Source: Candidatus Saccharimonadota bacterium (GTDB lineage: Bacteria; Patescibacteria; Saccharimonadia; Saccharimonadales; UBA4665). Taken from it: a stretch of 5,553 bases of DNA. Below the pieces are notes generated by a model. The model was not told the DNA's origin. It saw only the letters and a list, made by a program, of their open reading frames with translations, and did not search any database. The translations under genes and the position numbers were made by a program. Below are positions 1-5,553 of the stretch, one piece after another (within the stretch, counting starts at the first letter, position 1; the number at the start of each line of letters is the position of its first letter). The stretch is from contig JAGOTO010000033.1 of assembly GCA_018061705.1 (NCBI GenBank), positions 1 to 5,553 of the forward strand. Reading direction: 5' to 3'.

Positions 1-362
1 ATGGCAGTGGCGCCGACCTAAAAAGTGTTTCTTTCGTTGGGCCATTTGAGCTGTCGCATACCTATAAAGCAGCGGGCATCTATCGAGTGGTCGTCAAGGC
101 GACTGACGCCAATGGCGCAGCAGCATTTTTGCAGCTTGTAGGTGTCGGCAGTGGAGACGTCACCCAGAGTGCAACTGGCAGCAAAACCAGCGCATCCAAC
201 AAGAGCACCACGGTAGTCAAAGAATACATGTGGTGGCCATTGCTACTGATGCTACCCGTCATAATCGCTACGTTTTGGGTTGGTATGAAATACGAACTTT
301 CCGCCATCCATCGTCAGTTAGATCGTCAAGCCCAGCTATATAACAAAGACGTATTACGCTAG
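1..362 (+). CDS. C-terminal end of a membrane-anchored surface protein with a PKD-like domain (5' partial)
   Basis: The frame is open from the window edge (first full codon at position 3) to a TAG stop at 360-362, giving 119 visible residues. Residues 1-48 resemble the end of a PKD/Ig-like beta-sandwich: HTYKAAGIYRVVVKATDANG matches the usual pattern HxYxxxGxYxVxxxVxDxxG. A Ser/Thr/Gly-rich spacer follows (about 49-72), then one hydrophobic helix (about 76-95, starting at MWWPLLLMLP), then a polar tail of about 24 residues ending NKDVLR. The expected topology is beta-sandwich outside and tail in the cytoplasm. PKD domains in surface proteins usually serve as adhesion or spacing modules; the function here is inferred from that alone. 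The ATG at 87 falls inside the PKD-like strand pattern, so it is not the real start; the gene begins upstream of the window. It ends 65 bases before mnmA. The missing N-terminal part decides what the protein is. Confidence 0.8.
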   Translation, partial: GSGADLKSVSFVGPFELSHTYKAAGIYRVVVKATDANGAAAFLQLVGVGSGDVTQSATGSKTSASNKSTTVVKEYMWWPLLLMLPVIIATFWVGMKYELSAIHRQLDRQAQLYNKDVLR

Positions 363-392
363 TAATTCGTGCGGGGCCCGTATCACCCCCTC

Positions 393-421
393 TTACGTGA
401 CGCTACATTACCCTGTATCAT
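393..421 (+). promoter_or_regulatory. Candidate promoter of mnmA, predicted leaderless
   Basis: TATCAT at 416-421 matches the -10 consensus at five of six bases. Its last base lies six bases before the ATG at 428, so transcription would be expected to start at or next to the A of the start codon. The hexamer 17 bases upstream (TTACGT, 393-398) is a poor -35. No Shine-Dalgarno-like sequence precedes the ATG (the bases before it read CATACGGAC), which fits a leaderless message. A competing -10, TACATT at 404-409, would give a leader of about 12 bases. The call is inference from sequence only. Confidence 0.45.
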
Positions 422-427
422 ACGGAC

Positions 428-1510
428 ATGAAAATATTTGTTGGTATGAGTGGTGGCGTCGATAGCTCGCTGACCGCAGCGTTACTCGTCGAACAAGGTC
501 ATGATGTCACAGGCGTCTATATGAAGAACTGGTCAAAAGACCTGCCCGGCATGGTTTGCCCGTGGAAAGACGACTATCGAGACGCCAAACGTGTTGCTGT
601 GCAACTGGGCATACCCTTTAAGCTTTATGATTTTGAGTCAGAGTATCGCCAGAGAGTTGTCGAGTATTTGCTTGATGGGTATAGACATGGGATTACCCCA
701 AACCCCGATATAATGTGCAATCAAGAGGTTAAATTTAGCTTGTTTCTAGAGACCGCTATCCTAGATGGCGCGGATATGATCGCGACTGGGCATTACGCTT
801 CTATCCGTAGCAAGTCCGAGGCAAATGGCTATCCATTTTCTCTTCATATGGCCGCTGATCGGACGAAAGACCAGACGTATTTCTTATATCGGATTACCGA
901 GAAAGCGCTCGGTGTCGTACAGATGCCGATCGGAGTCTACGCCGACAAATCGCAGGTGCGAGCAGAAGCAGAGAAGCGTGGACTCGCTACGGCTCAAAAA
1001 AAGGATAGTCAGGGTATCTGCTTTGTGGGTAAGGTCGGTATAAAGGATTTTCTGCTACATGAACTGGGAGAACAACCACCCGGCGATATCATAGATCAAC
1101 GTGGCGCTCGGATTGGAGAGCATGATGGCGCATTGTTCTACACCATTGGGCAGCGTCAAGGGCTTGGAGTTGGGGGTGGTCTACCCTACTATGTCACAGG
1201 CAAAGATATGGATAAAAATGAGGTGTATGTAACGACAGATATCCAGGACCAGGCGCTTTGGAGCGATGTCATAGGTCTGTCCGAGCTACATTGGATCAAC
1301 GAACCCCCTCGTGATGGTGTGACCTATGCCGTTCGCACACGACACCGAGCTGCGCTTATTTCTGCGAATTTCACCGGGGATGCATCAAACAACAGGGGCG
1401 AGCTTCATTTGGGCTCGCCAGAACGAGCGATCTCTCCTGGCCAATCGGTGGTCCTCTACGAGGGTGACCGGGTAATTGGAGGCGGCATCGTGACACGTCG
1501 TCACAGATAG
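428..1510 (+). CDS. mnmA: tRNA-specific 2-thiouridylase MnmA
   Basis: MnmA activates U34 of tRNA-Lys, -Glu and -Gln with ATP and inserts sulfur at C2 to make the s2U part of the wobble nucleoside. Sulfur comes from a cysteine desulfurase, which is not in this window. The 360 residues match normal family length. Visible motifs are the ATP pyrophosphatase P-loop SGGVDSS (8-14), NPDIMCNQEVKF with catalytic Cys97 (E. coli Cys102 equivalent), TGHYA (120-124), KDQTYFL (147-153), and DSQGICFVG with the second catalytic Cys198 (E. coli Cys199 equivalent). The central and C-terminal tRNA-binding and beta-barrel parts follow, with YTIGQRQGLGVGGG (238-251) and SPGQSV (336-341). No key residue is missing. 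The start is fixed: an in-frame TGA at 398-400 is followed by no ATG, GTG or TTG before 428, and MKIFVGMSGGVDSS is a typical family N-terminus. The gene ends with TAG. It sits between two surface-protein genes with no other modification gene nearby. Confidence 0.97.
   Translation: MKIFVGMSGGVDSSLTAALLVEQGHDVTGVYMKNWSKDLPGMVCPWKDDYRDAKRVAVQLGIPFKLYDFESEYRQRVVEYLLDGYRHGITPNPDIMCNQEVKFSLFLETAILDGADMIATGHYASIRSKSEANGYPFSLHMAADRTKDQTYFLYRITEKALGVVQMPIGVYADKSQVRAEAEKRGLATAQKKDSQGICFVGKVGIKDFLLHELGEQPPGDIIDQRGARIGEHDGALFYTIGQRQGLGVGGGLPYYVTGKDMDKNEVYVTTDIQDQALWSDVIGLSELHWINEPPRDGVTYAVRTRHRAALISANFTGDASNNRGELHLGSPERAISPGQSVVLYEGDRVIGGGIVTRRHR
1431..1450 (+). repeat. 20-bp exact direct repeat, copy 1 (inside mnmA)
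   Basis: TCTCTCCTGGCCAATCGGTG is present here and again at 3436-3455. The flanking bases differ on both sides, so the match is exactly 20 bp. Here it encodes the SPGQSV segment of the MnmA C-terminal domain, which is a conserved type of segment in that family. Confidence 0.9.
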
Positions 1511-1563
1511 TATGTTTGATTCGTTGTAGTACAGACAACACTCTGTCGATGTAATTAGACCAC

Positions 1564-1592
1564 TTGACGCGTAGATTTTGGTTTGTTACCAT
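1564..1592 (+). promoter_or_regulatory. Extended -10 promoter of the 805-residue surface protein gene
   Basis: TTGACG at 1564-1569 matches the -35 consensus at five of six bases. A 17-base spacer leads to TACCAT at 1587-1592 (four of six). TG at 1584-1585 supplies the extended -10 (TGTTACCAT). Start of transcription is expected near 1599, giving a leader of about 42 bases before the ATG at 1641. This is the best -35 match of the three promoters in the window. Confidence 0.6.
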
Positions 1593-1630
1593 AAGCATTA
1601 GTACTCATAAACAAAAAGTACCAAAAGAAC

Positions 1631-1633
1631 GGA
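1631..1633 (+). promoter_or_regulatory. Weak Shine-Dalgarno of the 805-residue surface protein gene
   Basis: GGA lies seven bases before the ATG at 1641, within the A-rich leader GAACGGAAAAATTC. The complementarity is short, but the spacing is right. No comparable element precedes mnmA, and the predicted alaS transcript has no room for one. An in-frame TAA at 1608-1610 with no start codon in between makes 1641 the most upstream possible start. Confidence 0.4.
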
Positions 1634-1640
1634 AAAATTC

Positions 1641-4058
1641 ATGTCTCTTGCTCATTTCACTGCTTTGCAGTGTCGTATACTCATCGGTCGTGGACTGTAC
1701 GGGTTAATGGTATTGACTTGGCTTGTTGTCGGAGCTGGAGGGCCGCTCGTACATGCGGCAGACCGTCCAGAACAAATGATCTCCCAGAAACCGTTTATGG
1801 CAACAAATATAGAGGGCATGGCAGTGACGAGAGACAGCAAGGGTAACCCACTGGCCGTGACTATGCCGGAAAGCATCAATTCTCTCGCTCAAGTAGTCAA
1901 TCTTAAGACATTACAGACGGTTAGCGTTCAGGAACTGCGCACTGATGGGGTACAGGCCTCAGGTACAGCATTTGTTGTTTTGCCAAACCGTCATGTCCTG
2001 ATCGGGACAACCGGAGGGCAAGTATTTCAGTTTAATCCAGACAAGTTGACTTTTACGGAGCAGACGACGCCGAAAGGCCAGAAGCTTGAGTTTTTGTCGG
2101 CAACGGGCGATGGCGAGACTGCCTATTTTGCTGCCACGATGTCTCAGGGCCATCGGTACTATGCTTTTCAATCAGCGACATCATCTTGGAAGGAGGGCGT
2201 GTCCATTCCTGATGCGACATCTGGAATTGCCTATCGTTCGGGCAAGGTGTATACCGGGAATGCAGCCCAGGGAACGATTACCGTAACGGATACAAATAGT
2301 GCCGCAGCATCAACGTTGCCATTGCCAACCTCATTCATATCGTCACCAAACGCCCATGTCGATGGCATATATGATGGTCTTCTATATTTTACGCTTGGCC
2401 TTGATACGCCCCAGACAATAATCTATGACATTGCCAAAGAATCCATTCTTGATCAACGTCCGGCTTTGGGCCAATTAACGGGGGGTTTCAGTCGTCAAAT
2501 TGCACCAATAGCACCAGTAAGCCCGCCGAATAATGCTCCGACCCCGTCTTCTCAGGCGAGCGTCTCGCAGACTTCGCTGTCTCTTGATCCGAAGCCGAGC
2601 CAGTCGTCATCTGTGCCGGGAACGACTCCGCCGAACACCTCTCAGCAGTCAGATACTCAAGTACCTGCCGCCCCCCGAACCGCCCAAGGTCAAACAACGG
2701 CTCCGCCATCTCCTGTTACGACCCAGGCACAGCCTCAGCACACCTCAGTAGCACAGCAGCCGAGTTCAACTGCAGCACAGCAAAGTACGTTGATTCCTCA
2801 GTCCCCGACACCTGCTGAAACGCGTTCAAAGGTTTTTTATGGTAGTCTGTCTCAATATGATCCAGCGACCAAAACGGCAAAAACGTTAGCAGCAGGGCAG
2901 ACACTCATGCCGGTTAAATCGAATTGCTGGATCGACGAATCAAGATGTGTGGTCTACGGAAAACGAGGGAATCTCGCTATCGTCAATACTTTGAACCGTA
3001 CGATTAAGGTCGTCGCGCCGTCTCCGCTCGTAAGCGGGTCACAAGATGCTAGTGCTCTCGTCGTTGGTGGTGATGATACGCTGTACGGAGCTGCCAAAAC
3101 GGCAGGCGCAGGTGTACTGCAGGTTGATGACGGGAAGATGATGCTCAACAAAATCGTTGCGCCACCGAGCGGGGATGTGAATAGTCTGATTGCCGTTGGA
3201 GAGCTGGTCATCGCGGGCACTTCTCGGGGTGCGGTCGCACGATATAATCCGTCGATCGACACAACGACACCTGCCTTCGACCCACTGCTTTCACTTGGGT
3301 CGGGCAGTATTGATGCGATGGTTCATGTTGGAGAGGGGGTCATTGCATTTGCATTCAATTCGGGTCCCCGACCTGGGGGTAGTATTGGTTTGTTCAGCGC
3401 AAGAACCGGACAACTCGTGGCCTCACCCCAATTAGTCTCTCCTGGCCAATCGGTGACGGGGCTAGCATATGCAAACGGCATCGTATACGGTGGCACTTCG
3501 GATGGGTCGCTTTTCAGGCATGATCTCAAGCGTAAAAAAACAACGGTTAAGGCAGGAGTGATTGGGACAAACAGTCCGGTCAGTAGCATCATCGCGGAAG
3601 CGAACGGGCGATTGTATGGCGTTTCAGGGTCAATGCTTTTTGAGGCCGATAGCAGCAGTTTGTCAATGTTGCGCAACAGCTCACATCCAGGCCAAGATCT
3701 GATTGGCAGCATCATACAGGGCAAATATGGCATCTTTGCTGCGGTGTCCGGAAAGATCTACGCACTTGATACCGCTAGCTTCCAGACTAAACATATAGCA
3801 AGCGGCACACAGGTGAGCGTGAATTCCTACGGCGATTTGTATTACATGCGAGGCGGAGCGCTCTATCGCCTTATGGCTGAACGTCAGGACACTGCGCCCG
3901 TAACCAGCGCAGCAGGGGTATCGGGCGATCACCATATTGATCTGGTTCATTGGGGGATTAAGATCGGTGCTGGGACAGCGGCGATTGGTCTAGCACTCCT
4001 CGTGGTGCCGATTTTCCGGTTGTTTCACCGCCGACCGACATACTCGATCCAGCGTTGA
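1641..4058 (+). CDS. Exported, C-terminally anchored beta-propeller-like surface protein with a Pro/Ser/Thr/Gln linker
   Basis: I do not recognise a named family. Residues 1-40 form a Sec-type signal peptide: a basic n-region (R12, R17), hydrophobic core LYGLMVLTWLVVG and a VHAA cleavage region near 39-40. Residues 41-285 and 395-745 contain repeated strand-turn units such as GTTGGQVFQFNPDKLTF, AGTSRGAVARYNPSID and GGTSDGSLFRHDLKRKK, resembling blades of PQQ/Kelch/WD-like beta-propellers. Between them lies a low-complexity linker (about 286-394). One membrane helix (about 771-792) and a basic tail, HRRPTYSIQR, end the protein, so nearly all of it should be outside the cell. C429 and C436 are the only cysteines after the signal peptide and could form a disulfide. 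M23 is a possible later start but would shorten the signal peptide. The gene ends in tandem in-frame stops TGA TGA (4056-4061). Surface attachment or host contact is a reasonable guess for an epibiotic lineage, but nothing in the sequence proves a ligand. Confidence 0.88.
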   Translation: MSLAHFTALQCRILIGRGLYGLMVLTWLVVGAGGPLVHAADRPEQMISQKPFMATNIEGMAVTRDSKGNPLAVTMPESINSLAQVVNLKTLQTVSVQELRTDGVQASGTAFVVLPNRHVLIGTTGGQVFQFNPDKLTFTEQTTPKGQKLEFLSATGDGETAYFAATMSQGHRYYAFQSATSSWKEGVSIPDATSGIAYRSGKVYTGNAAQGTITVTDTNSAAASTLPLPTSFISSPNAHVDGIYDGLLYFTLGLDTPQTIIYDIAKESILDQRPALGQLTGGFSRQIAPIAPVSPPNNAPTPSSQASVSQTSLSLDPKPSQSSSVPGTTPPNTSQQSDTQVPAAPRTAQGQTTAPPSPVTTQAQPQHTSVAQQPSSTAAQQSTLIPQSPTPAETRSKVFYGSLSQYDPATKTAKTLAAGQTLMPVKSNCWIDESRCVVYGKRGNLAIVNTLNRTIKVVAPSPLVSGSQDASALVVGGDDTLYGAAKTAGAGVLQVDDGKMMLNKIVAPPSGDVNSLIAVGELVIAGTSRGAVARYNPSIDTTTPAFDPLLSLGSGSIDAMVHVGEGVIAFAFNSGPRPGGSIGLFSARTGQLVASPQLVSPGQSVTGLAYANGIVYGGTSDGSLFRHDLKRKKTTVKAGVIGTNSPVSSIIAEANGRLYGVSGSMLFEADSSSLSMLRNSSHPGQDLIGSIIQGKYGIFAAVSGKIYALDTASFQTKHIASGTQVSVNSYGDLYYMRGGALYRLMAERQDTAPVTSAAGVSGDHHIDLVHWGIKIGAGTAAIGLALLVVPIFRLFHRRPTYSIQR
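2496..2822 (+). other. Region encoding the Pro/Ser/Thr/Gln/Ala low-complexity linker
   Basis: About 109 residues (286-394 of the surface protein) are dominated by P, S, T, Q and A, with almost no aromatic or charged residues; examples are SSVPGTTPPNTSQQ and TSVAQQPSSTAAQQST. It begins after a propeller-like strand (LLYFTLGLDTPQTIIYDI) and ends just before another (KVFYGSLSQYDPATK), so it looks like an insertion into, or a hinge between, propeller segments. The DNA holds short internal repetition, such as AGCACAGCA at 2750-2758 and 2774-2782, but no regular tandem array. Such segments are commonly extended stalks, and in some bacteria are glycosylated. Confidence 0.8.
3436..3455 (+). repeat. 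20-bp exact direct repeat, copy 2 (inside the surface protein gene)
   Basis: Identical to 1431-1450 over 20 bases and read in the same codon phase, again giving SPGQSV (residues 600-605 of the surface protein). Here it lies in a turn before the propeller-like strand TGLAYANGIVYGGTSDG. Confidence 0.9.
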
Positions 4059-4060
4059 TG

Positions 4061-4090
4061 AGGCCCTGATGTTGCTTGGGACTTCGGCCT
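4061..4090 (+). repeat. Short inverted repeat overlapping the alaS promoter
   Basis: AGGCC (4061-4065) and GGCCT (4086-4090) are perfect complements separated by 20 bases, and the -35 candidate of alaS lies in the interval. There is no T-tract, so it is not a standard terminator. An operator is conceivable, but arms of five bases are easily found by chance. Confidence 0.25.
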
Positions 4091-4104
4091 ACCTCTGTTA
4101 TAAT
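4076..4104 (+). promoter_or_regulatory. Promoter of alaS with consensus extended -10, predicted leaderless
   Basis: TATAAT at 4099-4104 is a perfect -10 box, preceded by TG at 4096-4097 (extended -10, TGTTATAAT). TTGGGA at 4076-4081 lies exactly 17 bases upstream and matches the -35 consensus at four of six bases. Only seven bases separate the -10 box from the ATG at 4112, so the expected start of transcription is at about 4111-4112, giving a message with no leader. Confidence 0.65.
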
Positions 4105-4111
4105 GTCGTCC

Positions 4112-5553
4112 ATGAATGCACAAGATATCCGAAACGCGTACCTCAAATTTTTCGCTGAACGCAGCCACGCTGTCATCCCACGCGCTCGGCTTGTGCCTGA
4201 CAACGACCCAACAACGTTGTTTACTGGCAGTGGTATGCAGCCGCTGCTGCCATATCTACTCGGCGAAAAGCATCCGAACGGAGTGCGGCTGGTCGATAGC
4301 CAAACGTGTCTGCGGGCGCAGGATATCGACGAAGTAGGTGACAACCGACATACGACATTTTTTGAAATGCTGGGAAACTGGTCGCTTGGTGATTATTTCA
4401 AGGCGGAGCAGTTGCCATGGTTCTGGGGATTTTTGACAGATGTGGTTGGTCTTGACCCACAAAAACTGTACGTCACCGCTTTTATCGGAGACGAAGCGCA
4501 GGATATCCCGCGCGACACCGAATCCGCAGAGATTTGGAAAAAATTGTTTGCGTCAAAAGGGATAAGTGCCGAGGCAGTCGAGATTGGCTCCGAAGCCGAT
4601 GGGTCTGCCAAGGGCATGCAAGGTGGCCGGATATTTTTCTATGATGCGAGCAAAAACTGGTGGTGTCGGGCGGGCAAAATCGGCGATATGCCGGTGGGCG
4701 AGCCGGGCGGGCCGGACAGTGAGGTGTTTTATGAGTTTGACTTTATAGAGCATGACAAAAAATGGGGTGAACACTGCCATCCGAACTGCGACTGCGGCCG
4801 ATTCATGGAAATTGGTAACAGCGTTTTTATGGAGTATGTCCGCACCGAAAAGGGGTTCGAGAAACTTCCTGCCCAAAATGTAGACTTTGGAGCTGGTCTC
4901 GAGCGGATTGCTGCTGCCCAGATGAACGCTCCTGACATGTTCAAGATAAGCGTCATCTGGCCGATAATTGAAAAGCTCGAAGCCATTAGTGGCAAAAAAT
5001 ATGATAGCCACACTGAGAGCATGCGCGTCATTGCCGATCATCTCCGGGCGGCGACATTTCTGGCAGTTGACGGGATTTCGCCGAGCAACAAAGAGCAGGG
5101 CTACGTCATGCGACGGTTGCTGCGCCGCGCCATTCGTTTTGCGTTTGATCTTGGCATAGAGCAGAACTTTCTCGAAGCTGTCGTACCGGTCATCGCTGAT
5201 ATTTACGAGGCTGATTTTCCTGAGGTGAAACAAAGCCGTGAGGAAGTGATAGCGGTACTGGTAAAAGAAGAAAAAACCTTCCGCCAAACGCTGCGCAAGG
5301 GACTTCAGCAGCTTAAAAAATTTGCTGATGATAGCGATCTCACTGGCGAGGAAATCTTCACACTATATGACACGTTTGGCTTCCCGGTCGAGCTGAGTAC
5401 CGAAGAAGCAGGCGTACAGGGGATCAGGCTGACGAACAATTGGCGCGAACAGTTTGATGCAAAAATGGCTGAGCCGAAGATTTATTTAATCAACGCACAA
5501 GTCGTTGCAAACGTGGTTCGTGCTAATGAAACTCGCGATGAAAAAATTAGTTT
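4112..5553 (+). CDS. alaS: Alanyl-tRNA synthetase (3' partial)
   Basis: AlaRS charges tRNA-Ala with alanine in the cytoplasm. The frame is open from 4112 to the window edge, giving 480 codons. Class II catalytic landmarks are LFTGSGMQP (36-44), SQTCLRAQDIDEVGDNRHTTFFEMLGNWSLGDYFK (63-97, including motif 2) and GAGLERIAA (260-268, motif 3). HCHPNCDCGR (221-230), a likely metal-binding cluster, precedes the FMEIGNSVFMEY strand. The helical tRNA-recognition region follows, with MRVIADHLRAATFLAVDGISPSNKEQGYVMRRLLRRAIR (304-342) and LYDTFGFPVEL (418-428). This style of N-terminus is familiar from patescibacterial enzymes. MNAQDIRNAYLKFF is a normal AlaRS beginning. An in-frame ATG at 4103 would add MSS but overlaps the -10 box, and an in-frame TGA lies at 4067-4069. 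After KMAE (451-454) the sequence no longer resembles the family. The rest, including any editing domain, lies beyond the window. Confidence 0.95.
   Translation, partial: MNAQDIRNAYLKFFAERSHAVIPRARLVPDNDPTTLFTGSGMQPLLPYLLGEKHPNGVRLVDSQTCLRAQDIDEVGDNRHTTFFEMLGNWSLGDYFKAEQLPWFWGFLTDVVGLDPQKLYVTAFIGDEAQDIPRDTESAEIWKKLFASKGISAEAVEIGSEADGSAKGMQGGRIFFYDASKNWWCRAGKIGDMPVGEPGGPDSEVFYEFDFIEHDKKWGEHCHPNCDCGRFMEIGNSVFMEYVRTEKGFEKLPAQNVDFGAGLERIAAAQMNAPDMFKISVIWPIIEKLEAISGKKYDSHTESMRVIADHLRAATFLAVDGISPSNKEQGYVMRRLLRRAIRFAFDLGIEQNFLEAVVPVIADIYEADFPEVKQSREEVIAVLVKEEKTFRQTLRKGLQQLKKFADDSDLTGEEIFTLYDTFGFPVELSTEEAGVQGIRLTNNWREQFDAKMAEPKIYLINAQVVANVVRANETRDEKIS

Noticed and set aside
80..307. Small - strand frame with a hydrophobic stretch opposite the first gene
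   Set aside because: The hydrophobicity mirrors the coding of the PKD-like protein on the + strand, which has a clear domain pattern. No independent evidence.
353..366. ATTAC-GCTA-GTAAT inverted repeat over the stop codon of the first gene, possible terminator
   Set aside because: It has a five-base AT-rich stem with no T-tract, followed by GC-rich sequence. This is too weak to call.
373..390. GGGG...CCCCC pairing in the gap before mnmA, possible hairpin or terminator
   Set aside because: Only four G-C pairs across a nine-base loop and no downstream T run. It lies just upstream of the promoter candidate and is probably fortuitous.
997..1003. A7 run in mnmA (and another in the Lys-rich turn at about 3534-3540) as phase-variation or frameshift sites
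   Set aside because: Both runs encode lysines in intact frames, and MnmA continues into conserved DSQGICF. Single A7 runs are common and there is no sign of switching.
1523..1546. GTTGT/ACAAC hairpin, or the competing ACAG/CTGT pairing, after mnmA as a terminator
   Set aside because: Stems of four to five bases that exclude each other, and no T-tract follows. No intrinsic terminator can be supported here.
3323..3733. 136-codon open frame on the - strand
   Set aside because: Antisense to the surface protein gene, with no signal, domain or ribosome site. Shadow frame.
4316..4508. GCGCAGGATATC repeated twice within alaS
   Set aside because: A 12-base repeat is expected about once by chance in a window this size, and both copies simply encode Ala-Gln-Asp-Ile.
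4553..5287. Long open frame on the - strand (244 codons)
   Set aside because: It lies entirely antisense to alaS, whose catalytic motifs are intact. The translation has no recognisable motif, and it is a codon-bias shadow.
5455..5500. Frameshift as the cause of the unusual alaS end
   Set aside because: The other two forward frames hit stops soon (TGA at about 5468, TAA at about 5488) and do not restore the expected Arg-rich helix.

Overview
The window looks like chromosomal DNA from a Candidate Phyla Radiation (Patescibacteria) bacterium, most likely Saccharibacteria/TM7. The main reason is the alanyl-tRNA synthetase. It has the patescibacterial style of N-terminus, with FTGSGMQPLLPYLLGEKHP, DNRHTTFFEMLGNWSLGDYFK and a HCHPNCDCGRF cysteine cluster. 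The placement is from memory of family sequences, not from a search. All reading frames stay open under the standard bacterial code, and TGA is used as a stop at 4056, so the UGA-glycine code of Gracilibacteria/Absconditabacteria is excluded. No mobile element, CRISPR array, tRNA or rRNA is visible.

The layout is four genes, all on the + strand. (1) 1-362 is the 3' end of a surface protein: a PKD-like domain, one membrane helix and a short cytoplasmic tail. (2) 428-1510 is a complete mnmA, the tRNA 2-thiouridylase, with all catalytic motifs. (3) 1641-4058 is an 805-residue exported protein of no recognised family: signal peptide, beta-propeller-like repeats interrupted by a roughly 110-residue Pro/Ser/Thr/Gln/Ala linker, then a C-terminal membrane anchor. 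(4) 4112 to the window end is the 5' part (480 codons) of alaS. Two translation genes (mnmA, alaS) thus alternate with two C-terminally anchored extracellular proteins.

Each complete intergenic gap carries a plausible sigma-70-type promoter, so the genes may be transcribed separately rather than as one operon. The promoters before mnmA and alaS place the -10 box only 6-7 bases from the ATG, which predicts leaderless mRNAs. The large surface protein has a leader of about 42 bases with a weak Shine-Dalgarno. No convincing intrinsic terminator was found in any gap.

Points most worth a second look are the leaderless/leadered contrast, an exact 20-bp repeat shared in the same reading frame by mnmA and the surface protein, the split propeller protein itself, and the end of the visible alaS, which departs from the usual AlaRS sequence. 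I see no clear sign of an undescribed multi-gene system; the best candidate for new biology is the 805-residue surface protein.
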